DNA of 64,000 bases, from NCBI RefSeq assembly GCF_021602345.1, contig NZ_BQID01000002.1, forward strand, positions 496,001 to 560,000. Reading direction: 5' to 3'. The notes below the pieces were generated by a model that saw only the letters and a list, made by a program, of their open reading frames with translations, was not told the origin of the DNA and did not search any database. Below, piece by piece: positions 46,722 through 55,447 of this stretch (positions are counted from its first letter, which is position 1; each line of letters opens with the position of its first letter). Position numbers and translations under genes: made by a program. This stretch comes from Pseudomonas pharyngis. Its GTDB lineage: Bacteria; Pseudomonadota; Gammaproteobacteria; Pseudomonadales; Pseudomonadaceae.

Positions 46722-47705
46722 CTAATCCGGTTGGTTGATACCTTGTCCCAGCATCACACCATTAACGGTCTCTCCGTATAAGTTTACGCCGTCGCCTTCG
46801 TGATACTTTTTTCGGGTCTTTTCAATGGAACCATCGACCAGACGAGGATCCTGAGGTCGCTCATGGCTATTGATGTATGCAGCCACATGCCAAGCTTCAT
46901 CATCCGTCAGAGAACCGCCCTTACCCAGGGGCATATTTTGCTTGATAAAACCGGCGGCAGTATTGATGCGGTGCATCCCCGCCCCCCAGTTGTAAGATTC
47001 CCATCCCCAAAGCGGCGGAAATACGAATGCTCCCAAGGACTTTTGGCCCTGCCCCTCCACTCCATGGCAAATGGAACATTGTTCAACATATATTTGTTTC
47101 CCTTTAGCCAGATCAAAACCTTTTTCAGGTGCGGGGATAACAGGATAGAGGCGCCCTGGAAGGTTCTCGCCCACAGGTGCCTTGGTCGAGAGCCAATAGG
47201 CATAGGTGCCGAGCGCTTTCATTACATGACTATCACTGGAGGGAGCCTTGCCGTTCATGCTGAATTCGAAGCAACCCTGCATCCGTTCGGTAAACGTATT
47301 CACTTTGTTATTCTTTTTTCGATAGGCGGGGTACATGCCATAAGCTCCCCACAGAGGGGCAGAATCCGCCTTACGACCTTGATCGAGGTGACAATTACTG
47401 CAGTTAAGACCATTGCCAACATACTCAGGAGCATTTTTTTGAGTATTGACAAAAATATCACGGCCCTCCTTTACCAGCACCCCGAAGGCATTGTCTGGCA
47501 GGTCCATTTCTTGCGGTGGGGTAAATACAGAAGGCGAAACCGTATCAACCGCCATGATGGCGTGGCTTTGAGCATTCGCATCACGTTGAGATCCGACCGG
47601 ACCCTTGATTGTCGGAGCCATGTCGCGTTCTTCGTACAACGTTTTCGCAACCAGAAGTGGCACAGCTATGGCAATAGTGAGCAGTATTTTCGCTGGAAAC
47701 TTCAT
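46722..47705 (-). CDS. tsdA: Di-haem thiosulfate dehydrogenase TsdA
   Basis: A 327-residue di-haem cytochrome of the TsdA family, which couples two thiosulfates into tetrathionate. Haem motifs are C102-SNC-H106 and C210-SIC-H214. The catalytic-haem cysteine ligand is C145 in RMQGCFEFSMNG, 39 residues after H106, as in the TsdA domain of the cytochrome above. The N-terminus is a hydrophobic anchor or signal (MKFPAKILLTIAIAVPLLVA). Its ATG overlaps the tsdB stop by 4 bp, so the pair is translationally coupled. Confidence 0.88.
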   Translation of the reverse strand: MKFPAKILLTIAIAVPLLVAKTLYEERDMAPTIKGPVGSQRDANAQSHAIMAVDTVSPSVFTPPQEMDLPDNAFGVLVKEGRDIFVNTQKNAPEYVGNGLNCSNCHLDQGRKADSAPLWGAYGMYPAYRKKNNKVNTFTERMQGCFEFSMNGKAPSSDSHVMKALGTYAYWLSTKAPVGENLPGRLYPVIPAPEKGFDLAKGKQIYVEQCSICHGVEGQGQKSLGAFVFPPLWGWESYNWGAGMHRINTAAGFIKQNMPLGKGGSLTDDEAWHVAAYINSHERPQDPRLVDGSIEKTRKKYHEGDGVNLYGETVNGVMLGQGINQPD

Positions 47706-48367
47706 TGCTTAACCTCACCGCTCAACCTGGGCAAATAGACTGACAAATCTTGAACTTCGGTATCGCTCAACGAACGTGCGATATGGCTCATTAGTTCATT
47801 TGGGTCATTCTTTCGCGTTCCACTGCGCCAAGCATTTAACTGCGCCGCGATGTAGGCACTGGACTGGCCAACAAGCGGGGGAAAGCTTTCTCCCACGCCA
47901 GTGTTACTCACCCCGTGACAAGCCACACACGCAGGAATATTGCGACTCCAGTCTCCTTGCTTCACCAGTTTTTCAGCGACACTGCCCAGACTACCTGTGG
48001 AATTCAACCCGACACTCGGAGCATCGACAACTAATGCATTTAAGTAGCGAGCAACAGCCTCACCTTCAGTATTTTTAAGCGCCAATGCGATGGGTTGCAT
48101 CACGGCACTGGCCCTTTTTCCAGAGCGAAAATCTTCAAGTTGCTTGGCCAAATAACCCTGCGGCAAGCCCGCAAGACGGGGAAATCCTGCGCTGCTGTTG
48201 CCCATCCCATTGGTAGAATGGCAGGTAGCGCAAGCCACTGCTGCAGGTGACTCGCCTCCTTGAGTGTAGATTTTCTGACCTAGGGACTCGGCGTTTGCTC
48301 CGGTCGCCAGCACAACAACGCAGGCACTAATGCTGGTCTTGAGACAGAATCTTGTTGAAAGACTCAC
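47702..48367 (-). CDS. tsdB: Di-haem cytochrome c4-like electron acceptor TsdB
   Basis: A 221-residue periplasmic cytochrome. A signal peptide ends near ATGANA. Haem motifs are C46-ATC-H50 and C147-VAC-H151, each followed by c4-type FPRLAGL and FPPLVGQSSAYIAAQL. It matches TsdB, the electron acceptor of TsdA, and precedes tsdA with a 4-bp overlap. It passes electrons towards the terminal oxidases. Confidence 0.85.
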   Translation of the reverse strand: MSLSTRFCLKTSISACVVVLATGANAESLGQKIYTQGGESPAAVACATCHSTNGMGNSSAGFPRLAGLPQGYLAKQLEDFRSGKRASAVMQPIALALKNTEGEAVARYLNALVVDAPSVGLNSTGSLGSVAEKLVKQGDWSRNIPACVACHGVSNTGVGESFPPLVGQSSAYIAAQLNAWRSGTRKNDPNELMSHIARSLSDTEVQDLSVYLPRLSGEVKQ

Positions 48368-48956
48368 GATTTTTTGACTCCTTTTTTTATTGGCTCATTC
48401 ACAGTGCGATCCAACTATTTATGCCCTAGGTTTATGCCCTAGGTGAAGGAGCTAGATAGCGACATACCGCGCTGTAATGATTTTTATGAATATACTTATG
48501 CCAAAAAAAATATTGTCAATTTGTTCCCTCACAACTTTGAGGGCCGAGCCCCTCCTCCCATCCCCTTACTTGGAAGCGTCGCTCGCCCCCCGTCAGACCT
48601 GAAATCGTACGAGGAACTTCAGTGTGCATATCGGCAACATACGCTTCCCACTATTGCAGCGGCTTATATCAGTGATCGCTTGTGACTACCCGTAATTCCA
48701 TCGAGACAAGTGCGCGCAGAGTCGAGCCCGAATCTTCCACTCGCTCAGACGGGCAATCGCCAAAGCGAGTGCTCGCGATTCTGGATCGTCTTCACTGCGG
48801 TCCGCTCCAACGAGCCAAAGCTGCGGGTCCGGAACCTGCTCAACGAAAGCGACAGCCGCAAGCCCGTTGAACACCTAGACGCGGTGCTTACTCATCAACT
48901 CGTTGCCCTGCGATGCAACTGGGCGGCTACATCGCGGGAATGCTTAACGATGGCCT
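48368..48956. other. Intergenic region upstream of tsdBA
   Basis: About 590 bp without a gene I can support. The left part contains a tandem 13-bp repeat (48418-48443) close to tsdB. A weak open frame at 48443-48685 and several short frames in 48682-48960 lack ribosome sites and recognisable content; the latter stretch is GC-rich and may be gene debris. The region separates the sulfur block from the AT-rich tetR gene. Confidence 0.45.
48418..48443. repeat. Tandem 13-bp repeat upstream of tsdB
   Basis: TTTATGCCCTAGG occurs twice without a gap. It is 51 bp before the tsdB start and includes a CCTAGG palindrome in each copy, so it may be a paired operator for the tsdBA promoter. Confidence 0.6.
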
Positions 48957-49529
48957 TCAGGTCCGGCCTGGCACGACACTACTATTCAAAATCAAATTAA
49001 ACCCAACCAGATCCGTCACCTTCTCACTGAGCGCCCATGCAACAAAACTACCGCCTTCCAGCACGCTCAATAGCGCCCTTGCCAGCGCCTCGGGATCTAG
49101 TTCTGCTTTGATGACGTTTAACGACTGCCCGAGCGCCAAATTATTTTTTAACCAAGCAAGGTGCACTTCAAAAAATTGTCGGGTCAATTGTTTAAGGGCC
49201 TCCGGTAATACCGACAGCTCAGCGGCAAGTGCGCCACACAGCGGTAATGCGCCACTGTTGGAGCTGTCAATGAAAAACTCAGAAAAATTTTTCAAGCGCG
49301 CCAGCACATCAGCGCTGTCTTCGTTAATTAATGTCAGCTTTTTTTTAAACCTAAAAAGATAACTCTCGATGACCGCGGCCCCCAAATGTTCTTTAGTTGG
49401 AAAATGATGATGAATACTGGCTTTTTTAATACCAATTTCATCGGCTAAATCGGCATAGCTGAATGCTGCATAGCCTTTTGTTCGTAACAATAACTCGGCA
49501 GTAACTAAAAGATCAGTTCGTGTGCTCAT
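48957..49529 (-). CDS. TetR-family thiol/electrophile-responsive regulator (paralogue 1)
   Basis: A 190-residue TetR repressor. The N-terminal HTH (FSYADLADEIGIKKASIHHHFPTKE) is nearly identical to those of the genes at 59.0 and 61.3 kb. It has a single cysteine, C98, in LPLCGALAAE, conserved in all three and a likely reactive sensor as in NemR. It lies 108 bp downstream of an AnsP-like permease gene on the same strand. It probably binds the CTACC-N8-GGTAG operators; no good copy lies at its own promoter, so autoregulation is uncertain. Confidence 0.85.
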   Translation of the reverse strand: MSTRTDLLVTAELLLRTKGYAAFSYADLADEIGIKKASIHHHFPTKEHLGAAVIESYLFRFKKKLTLINEDSADVLARLKNFSEFFIDSSNSGALPLCGALAAELSVLPEALKQLTRQFFEVHLAWLKNNLALGQSLNVIKAELDPEALARALLSVLEGGSFVAWALSEKVTDLVGFNLILNSSVVPGRT

Positions 49530-49637
49530 GGCGCTTACCTATATTTATTAGTGCGATAATACTCACTGCGCCGGCGCACTGGTTCAACTCATCACGATAA
49601 GAGGCCACCACGACTTCGGCCTCTTATCGTTCATTTC

Positions 49638-51119
49638 TTATACGCCTGCTTGATTAGGATGAGCATTGATATCTAATGATTCGTTTGTTCTGGAGCGGAC
49701 CACCTTCCACCATCCCAACGACAGCGCGATCGCCACCAAGGGAATAGACAAGACAGTATAAGTCCCGTTTGGATAATCGAGTCCCAACAGCACCAACACC
49801 ACACCGAGGAAAATAAGCGTCAGCCATGACGTAAATGGCGCGCCAGGCATTTTAAAAGACACCATTTCTACCTCCCCTCTTTTAACTGCTCGACGGTAGT
49901 TTATTTGTGACAAAACAATAAACGCCCACGTCGACAATATCCCCAGCGACACCAAGTTCAATAACAACTCGAAGAGTTGAGCAGGCATGAGAAAGTTCAA
50001 CCCCACTCCAATGACGTTAATGACCATGGTGACCAGAATCCCCATATAAGGAACGCCCTGGGTGCTCATGCGTTTGAACATTTTCGGCGCAGACCCGCCC
50101 ATGGCCAATGATCGCAACACCCGCCCTGTTGCATACAAACCAGAGTTTAGGCTTGAGAGCGCGGCAGTCATCACGACAATGTTCATGACGGAACCGATGC
50201 CAGGAATGCCGAGCGCCTCGAAAAAGGTGACAAAGGGGCTGACGTTAGCGCTGTAGGCAGTCCACGGTAAAACGGTCACCAGCAAAAATACCGAGCCCAC
50301 GTAAAACAGGCCGATACGCCAGATCACGCCATTGATCGCCTTAGGAATTACGCGCCGTGCATCAGCCGTCTCACCTGCAGCGGTACCCACCAGTTCGATG
50401 CTCGCATACGCAAATATCACGCCTTGCACGATGATAATTGCCGGCAATAGCCCATGGGGGAATATCCCGCCATTCTCGGTAATCAAGTGCAAGCCTGGGA
50501 TAGTGCCTCCCACCGCATGGCCGGTGGCAAAGAAAAACGAACCTATAACCAGGAAGACACTGATCGCCGCAACCTTTATGACCGCAAACCAGAATTCCAT
50601 TTCGCCGAACCATTTCACTCCGACCATATTCATCACGGTCACCACACCCAGGGCACTCAATGCAAACACCCACTGTGGAACGTCAGAAAATATACTCCAG
50701 TACTTCATGTAAATAGCGATGGCGGTTATATCAACGACGCCCGTTAATGCCCACACCAGAAAATACATCCATCCCGCCACGAAAGAAGCGCCTTCTCCCA
50801 TGAACTCTCGCGTGTATGAGACAAAACTGCCACAACTCGGGCGGTGCATTACCAACTCGCCCAAGGCTCGCAAGATGAAGAACGCAAAGATGCCACAGAC
50901 CAAATAAACAACGGCCAGCGACGGACCAGCAATTTGTAGCCTGGCCCCTGCGCCCAAGAACAAACCGGTGCCAATAGCACCGCCCAATGCCATCATCTGT
51001 ACATGGCGTTTTTTCAAATTTTTTGAGTAGCCACTTTCGTGGGCGTCGAGCCAATCTGCCCGGTTCGCGGGCCTGCCTTTGAAACCACGGTCTTTTGGAA
51101 AGGTATTATTTTTTTTCAT
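49638..51119 (-). CDS. AnsP-like amino acid permease (APC family)
   Basis: A 493-residue inner-membrane transporter of the amino acid-polyamine-organocation family, with the AAT subgroup start LKKRHVQMMALGGAIGTGLFLG and the following PSLAVVYLVCGIFAFFILRALGELVMH segment. It has about 12 hydrophobic helices and closely resembles L-asparagine permease AnsP. It is divergent from a cystathionine-beta-lyase-like gene; the promoter region between them contains a degenerate thiol-stress operator (51389). Import of a cysteine derivative such as alliin for the lyase is a hypothesis from position. Confidence 0.85.
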   Translation of the reverse strand: MKKNNTFPKDRGFKGRPANRADWLDAHESGYSKNLKKRHVQMMALGGAIGTGLFLGAGARLQIAGPSLAVVYLVCGIFAFFILRALGELVMHRPSCGSFVSYTREFMGEGASFVAGWMYFLVWALTGVVDITAIAIYMKYWSIFSDVPQWVFALSALGVVTVMNMVGVKWFGEMEFWFAVIKVAAISVFLVIGSFFFATGHAVGGTIPGLHLITENGGIFPHGLLPAIIIVQGVIFAYASIELVGTAAGETADARRVIPKAINGVIWRIGLFYVGSVFLLVTVLPWTAYSANVSPFVTFFEALGIPGIGSVMNIVVMTAALSSLNSGLYATGRVLRSLAMGGSAPKMFKRMSTQGVPYMGILVTMVINVIGVGLNFLMPAQLFELLLNLVSLGILSTWAFIVLSQINYRRAVKRGEVEMVSFKMPGAPFTSWLTLIFLGVVLVLLGLDYPNGTYTVLSIPLVAIALSLGWWKVVRSRTNESLDINAHPNQAGV

Positions 51120-51490
51120 AATCCACCCGAGCGATTAATGTGCTTTTTTTATTTATCGAAACGCCTACTTTTTGTGTACCTTAAAAAGTTCAGATAAAAC
51201 GTTCCTCATCATCACTTTGTCAGGCGCCATGCCTCTCCCGCACGCCTCTTGTATAACTCCGACTCTCGCCTGGCCAAACAACCACTAGAAACGCCGGACA
51301 ACAAAAAAACTACCATCCACATGATAGCCATGCAATAAATATTTAACACGCTCGAGCATGTTATTGTTTTTTATGGCGAAAAAATGAATTGCCAACCAAA
51401 TGGTAGACAGTTAAATATCGTGTGAATTACTCTGATATCGTCGCCTTAGCCGCGACCAGCCCCCCACCAGGACAAACATTGGACGGTCGT
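51120..51490. other. Divergent promoter region between permease and C-S lyase genes
   Basis: No gene. It is AT-rich with multiple poly-A/T tracts and, at 51389-51406, an imperfect copy of the thiol-stress operator. Confidence 0.5.
51389..51406. promoter_or_regulatory. Degenerate thiol-stress operator TTGCCAACCAAATGGTAG
   Basis: The right arm GGTAG and spacing match CTACC-N8-GGTAG; the left arm has TTGCC for CTACC. Read on the other strand it shares 13 of 18 positions with the operator at 53598. It lies in the promoter of the C-S lyase gene. Weaker than the four perfect sites. Confidence 0.35.
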
Positions 51491-52660
51491 ATGAAGCCTT
51501 ATAAAAACGTACAAACGCTGCTCGCCCACGCATCAATCGAGCCCGACCAGCATCATGGTTTCGTGAACACGCCGGTTTATCGAGGTTCGACCGTCGTATT
51601 TCCTACCTGCGAGGACATGCGTGAAGGCCGTCAGAAATATATCTACGGCCGATGGAACAACCCCTCGACGCAGGCGCTGACCCAGGCCCTGACCCAACTT
51701 GAAGGTGCGCAAGGCACTGTGCTTTGCCCTTCAGGTCTCAACGCATGTACGACAGCCATATTGTCTGTGGTCGGTACGGGGGATCACCTGCTGGTTGCCG
51801 ACAATGTGTATTCGCCGATAAGGGCTTTTGCCGATGACGTGGGGCGGCGCCTTGGCATCGAAGTATCGTTCTACGACCCGACGATCGGCTCCGACATCGC
51901 GGCGCTCATCAAACCTAACACCAAGGCCATTTACCTCGAGTCGCCTGGTTCCTTGACCCTGGAAATACAGGACATCCCCGCCATCGCCAAGGTCGCCCAT
52001 GCACATGACGTATTGGTGATCGCAGACAACACCTGGGGTACCCCGCTCTACCATCCTGCGCTGGAACTGGGTGTGGATCTTTCGATCATGGCCGCCACAA
52101 AGTACATCGTCGGCCACTCTGACGCGGTGCTGGGAACGGTCTCGGCCTCAGAGAGAGCCTGGGACCGCCTGAAAAAATACCACTTCAATATGGGCTTGTT
52201 CGTCAGCCCTGACGACGTGTCACTGGCGCTTCGCGGCATGCGAACCCTGGATGTAAGACTTGAACGACATTACAAAAACGCGATGATCGTGGCCCGCTGG
52301 CTGGAAAGCCATGACGACGTTACGGCGGTTTACTACCCGGCCCTCGAATCCCACCCTCAGCATGAACTATGGAAAAGAGATTTCAAGGGCGCCTCCGGTC
52401 TGTTGTCTTTTCTGACCAAGCCCGCGACCCAAGCAGCGGCCGATGCACTGCTGGACAACTTGTCGCTGTTTTCAATCGGTTACTCGTGGGGCGGCTATGA
52501 AAGCCTGGCGATGCTTACAGACCCTAAAGCAGTCAGAAGCGCGACAACCTGGGAGCATGATGGCCATCTTGTGCGACTGCACATTGGCCTGGAAAACCCG
52601 GAAGACCTTATCGCCGACCTGGAACAAGGCTTTGAGCGCTTCAACAAGTTAAACAGCTGA
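51491..52660 (+). CDS. metC: Cystathionine beta-lyase-like PLP C-S lyase
   Basis: A 389-residue Cys/Met metabolism PLP enzyme. The Schiff-base lysine is K204 in AATKYIVGHSD; YGRWNNPSTQALTQ and SPGSLTLEIQDIPAIA are typical of the MetC/cystathionine beta-lyase group. The ATG at 51491 has GGACGG upstream; a GTG at 51422 would add 23 residues without a ribosome site. These enzymes cleave cystathionine and often S-alkyl or S-allyl cysteines and their sulfoxides. The neighbouring permease, a TetR gene and the downstream thiol-stress operon suggest an alliinase-type role rather than methionine synthesis; this is inference. Confidence 0.8.
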   Translation: MKPYKNVQTLLAHASIEPDQHHGFVNTPVYRGSTVVFPTCEDMREGRQKYIYGRWNNPSTQALTQALTQLEGAQGTVLCPSGLNACTTAILSVVGTGDHLLVADNVYSPIRAFADDVGRRLGIEVSFYDPTIGSDIAALIKPNTKAIYLESPGSLTLEIQDIPAIAKVAHAHDVLVIADNTWGTPLYHPALELGVDLSIMAATKYIVGHSDAVLGTVSASERAWDRLKKYHFNMGLFVSPDDVSLALRGMRTLDVRLERHYKNAMIVARWLESHDDVTAVYYPALESHPQHELWKRDFKGASGLLSFLTKPATQAAADALLDNLSLFSIGYSWGGYESLAMLTDPKAVRSATTWEHDGHLVRLHIGLENPEDLIADLEQGFERFNKLNS

Positions 52661-52675
52661 CAGGCTGCTGGTTTT

Positions 52676-52935
52676 TCATACACTTCTTTGGCTGCGCCTG
52701 ACCAGCGCAGGCAAGGTTGCGAACAGCACGTCATACGGCACCGGAATCAGCCCGAACATCACCAGCGGACCCAACGAAAGCCCGCCCATGAGGGTGATCG
52801 CCATCCCCGCCCGCGAACAGCATCAACGGCACAGGCCGATGATGCAGGTAAACTTGGCCAAGACGATAGGCCGCAGCCTCATCACTGCGGCCTTCAGCAT
52901 AGGGCTCCAGACCTGCACTGCGCGAGGCTGAACAT
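52676..52935 (-). pseudogene. RND efflux pump C-terminal remnant
   Basis: One minus-strand frame reads AVMRLRPIVLAKFTCIIGL, then a TGA and a short garbled piece, then GMAITLMGGLSLGPLVMFGL and IPVPYDVLF before a final stop. RLRPIVLT.LTTIIGL and GGMAITL.GGL...VPVLY are hallmarks of the last membrane helices of RND transporters. The upstream part of the gene is missing and the frame is broken, so it is dead. Confidence 0.6.
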
Positions 52936-53597
52936 GCGATCAAATCCAAATGGATGAGGAGTGGCCGGCTGGTTGGTTGGTTGGATGAACACCGGCCCTC
53001 TGCGCCTGGCAAGTTCGCGCGGCCCCACAAATCCACGACCAAAACAGTCGACCATAGAAGCGATCGGCGGCTGATCAATGGGCAGATTTGCAGTCGCGGC
53101 CGTTGAAGTCAGAGCACTTGCTCATAGCACTCAACTTTCGACCGAAGAAACCACAGCGATGACAAGGCGATCCAAAGCAAGTCGATCCTCACTGTGAGTG
53201 CGATGCAACTGAGTACCGACATGGCGACAAACTCGATTGCGGTGGCGCAGGCCTGCCAGAAAGGTGTACCGCAATCGGGTCAGCATCACCGATGCTTTCG
53301 ACCCAAAGTGCAGCGGGAGCCAGCCAGGCGGCCAGCGCTTGCAGCGAGCTATCGAGCCTGGCGATAAACGTGAACAAACTGGTAGGCGGTTTCAAGGTTT
53401 AAACGTGCAGTGATGCCAGCGGCCGCTCAAAAAACTGCGGGTTAAAACAAATCAATAACCTGCCGAAAACGCTCTCGACGGCTCAGGGCAAACGGTTAAC
53501 GCTTCGGTCATGTCACTGCCCTACACTGTCTTTCAGCGCGTTTTCAGCACCTTCGATTATACGGATAGCAAATATCTTCAGAATAAACGTTGCAAGC

Positions 53598-53615
53598 CTA
53601 CCAACTGGATGGTAG
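53598..53615. promoter_or_regulatory. Thiol-stress operator 3: CTACCAACTGGATGGTAG
   Basis: An 18-bp palindrome, arms CTACC/GGTAG (extended CTACCA/TGGTAG), 60 bp before the ahpD start. It shares 15 of 18 positions with the hydrolase-gor operator at 9988, including its whole right half. Its position suits repression of the ahpD-oye-tautomerase operon by one of the TetR paralogues. Confidence 0.85.
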
Positions 53616-53675
53616 CTTGTTACCACGTTCCAAGAAGCCCGCCATCCACCACCCTACTTTTTTTGTGAGAATCCT

Positions 53676-54008
53676 ATGAAAGACTGGACCCAAACCCGCA
53701 AAGACATCAACGCTCGCTTGGTAGAACTCAACGCTCTGTCTCCAGAAACCATGAAAGGCATGGCTGCACTCGGTGCCGCCGGTAGCAAGACCAACCACCT
53801 GGACGCCAAGACCCGCGAGCTGATCTCTCTGGCCGTGGCCGTGACCACTCGTTGCGACGGTTGTATCGCTTTTCACGCTGCCGAAGCCAAGAAGCTTGGC
53901 GTTACCAGTGAAGAAGTGGCCGAAGCCTTGAGCGTGGCAATCAACATGAATGCCGGCGCCGCACTCGTCTACAGCACTCACGTGCTGGACGCGTTCGATA
54001 AGTCGTAA
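53676..54008 (+). CDS. AhpD-like carboxymuconolactone decarboxylase-family protein
   Basis: A 110-residue AhpD-fold protein with the active site C60-D-G-C63 and H67 in TRCDGCIAFHAAEA. Such proteins reduce hydroperoxides or disulfides using a CxxC pair. It starts the operon with oye and tautomerase, behind the palindromic operator. I recall a gene of this type among the allicin-resistance genes of PfAR-1. A broken copy of its 5' part lies at 34821. Confidence 0.85.
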   Translation: MKDWTQTRKDINARLVELNALSPETMKGMAALGAAGSKTNHLDAKTRELISLAVAVTTRCDGCIAFHAAEAKKLGVTSEEVAEALSVAINMNAGAALVYSTHVLDAFDKS

Positions 54009-54050
54009 GTAAACGCTGACTTTCAACCTTTAACACTGTCGAGATCAATC

Positions 54051-55157
54051 ATGACTAAGCTGTTCACCCCTTACGATCTGTCCGGTACCGCGCTGAAAAA
54101 CCGCGTGGTCATGGCGCCGATGACCCGTACCCGTACCCTGAACAACATCGCGAACGCGTTCACCGCGCAGTACTACGCACAACGCGCGTCCGCTGGCTTG
54201 CTCATCACAGAAGGCCTGCCGATTTCCGACGAGGCTCGCGGCTACCTGTACACCCCCGGGATTTATACCGAGGAACACCTGGCAGGCTGGCGCCCGGTAA
54301 CTGACGCAGTGCATGCCAAGGGCGGGAAAATTTTCGCGCAACTGTGGCACGTTGGCCGTATGTCGCACATTTCGGTACATGGCATCGTTCCGGTTTCTTC
54401 GGGTACTCAGCCGGCGGTCGATACCACCGTGTACGCCTGGTCCACACCGGACCAAACCGGCCCGGTACAACCCAGCGTGCCGCGTGCGTTGGAAACCAAC
54501 GAAGTGAAACGTGTCATCGCTGACTTTGTGAAGTCCGCACGTATCGCGATGGATGCCGGTTTCGACGGGATCGAAATCATGGCAGCTAATGGCTTTCTGT
54601 TCGATCAGTTCCTCAGCAGCGCTTTGAACACCCGTACCGACCAGTACGGCGGTTCAATTGCCAATCGCCAGCGTTTCCTGTTGGAAACCATTGACGCGAT
54701 CGCTGCCGAAATTGGCGGCTCGAAAATTGGCGTACGTTTCTCCCCGTTTGGTCGCTTGTACGACTTCGGCGTCTACGAAGGCGAAGAAGAAACCTGGATG
54801 AGCATGGCGGCCGCGCTGAATGAACGCGAACTAGCGTTCGTTCACCTGAACTACCAGCCGACCATCGTCGCCGCGCAAACGCCACCGGGTTTCGGTGCCG
54901 CATTCCGTGAAGCGTATAAAGGTACCTTAATGGCCGCCGGCGGCTTTACCCAAACGCTCGCCGAGTCTGAATTGGCCAAGGGTGAGCTCGACCTGATCGC
55001 CTTCGGCACCGCCTACATTGCTAACCCGGATCTGGTAGAGCGGATGCAAAACGGCTGGCCATTGGCTGAACCTGATCGCGCGACGTTCTACGCTGTCGGC
55101 GATCAAGTAGCCAAAGGCTACACGGACTACCCTGAGTATGCCGCAGCCAACGCTTGA
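54051..55157 (+). CDS. Old yellow enzyme-family flavoprotein with altered active site
   Basis: A 368-residue FMN-dependent OYE/NemA-like enzyme. Family landmarks are KNRVVMAPMTR, LWHVGRMSH and DQYGGSIANRQRFLLET. In canonical OYEs the segment H-x-x-N/H-x-Y holds the two substrate-binding residues and the proton-donor tyrosine. Here it reads M177-A-A-N180-G-F182: the first histidine is methionine and the tyrosine is phenylalanine. The enzyme may therefore not act as a normal ene-reductase. It starts 42 bp after ahpD, with a broken duplicate at 34.9 kb carrying the same variant. Expected role: reduction of electrophiles such as thiosulfinates, enones or quinones; this is inferred from context. 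Confidence 0.88.
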   Translation: MTKLFTPYDLSGTALKNRVVMAPMTRTRTLNNIANAFTAQYYAQRASAGLLITEGLPISDEARGYLYTPGIYTEEHLAGWRPVTDAVHAKGGKIFAQLWHVGRMSHISVHGIVPVSSGTQPAVDTTVYAWSTPDQTGPVQPSVPRALETNEVKRVIADFVKSARIAMDAGFDGIEIMAANGFLFDQFLSSALNTRTDQYGGSIANRQRFLLETIDAIAAEIGGSKIGVRFSPFGRLYDFGVYEGEEETWMSMAAALNERELAFVHLNYQPTIVAAQTPPGFGAAFREAYKGTLMAAGGFTQTLAESELAKGELDLIAFGTAYIANPDLVERMQNGWPLAEPDRATFYAVGDQVAKGYTDYPEYAAANA

Positions 55158-55205
55158 TGGCTCATTGCATCACTTTTTTTCACCACAACCGTTAAGGAGC
55201 AGACC

Positions 55206-55424
55206 ATGCCACTCGTTACCATCAAAGGTATTGAAGGCGTTTTTACCGACCAGCAAAAAGCTGAAGTCATTCAGAAAGTGACGGACGCCATGGTATCCGT
55301 AGAAGGTGAAAGCATGCGTGGCATCACCTGGGTCATCTTTGAGGAAGTCAAGAGCGGCGATTGGGGCATTGGCGGCAAACCCATTACAGCTGAAGAAGTA
55401 CTGAAACTGCAAAAAGGTCAGTAA
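55206..55424 (+). CDS. 4-oxalocrotonate tautomerase-family protein
   Basis: A 72-residue tautomerase. It begins Met-Pro, so processed Pro1 can be the catalytic base (MPLVTIKGIEGVF), with the family KSGDWGIGG segment. AAGGAG precedes the ATG. It is third in the ahpD-oye operon and is followed by a strong terminator. Its substrate here is unknown. Confidence 0.88.
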   Translation: MPLVTIKGIEGVFTDQQKAEVIQKVTDAMVSVEGESMRGITWVIFEEVKSGDWGIGGKPITAEEVLKLQKGQ

Positions 55425-55447
55425 GGGGTCTCATCCCTTAATAAACG

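Larger units (their letters stand above)
52661..53675. other. Gene-poor region with pseudogene debris
   Basis: About 1 kb with no intact gene. It holds the RND remnant (separate entry), a minus-strand hydrophobic fragment ending near 53114 (reads ...EFVAMSVLSCIALTVRIDLLW...) of unrecognised origin, and at the right end the operator and promoter of the ahpD-oye operon. Two GTTTAAAC-like palindromic spots occur near 53397 and are unexplained. Confidence 0.45.

Noticed and set aside
48443-48685. A possible 80-residue gene upstream of tsdB
   Set aside because: It begins within the tandem repeat, has no good ribosome site and no recognisable content.
49530-49560. TTACCTATATTTATTAGT before tetR1 as an autoregulatory operator
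   Set aside because: Arms are off by one base in spacing and differ at several positions; too weak to call.
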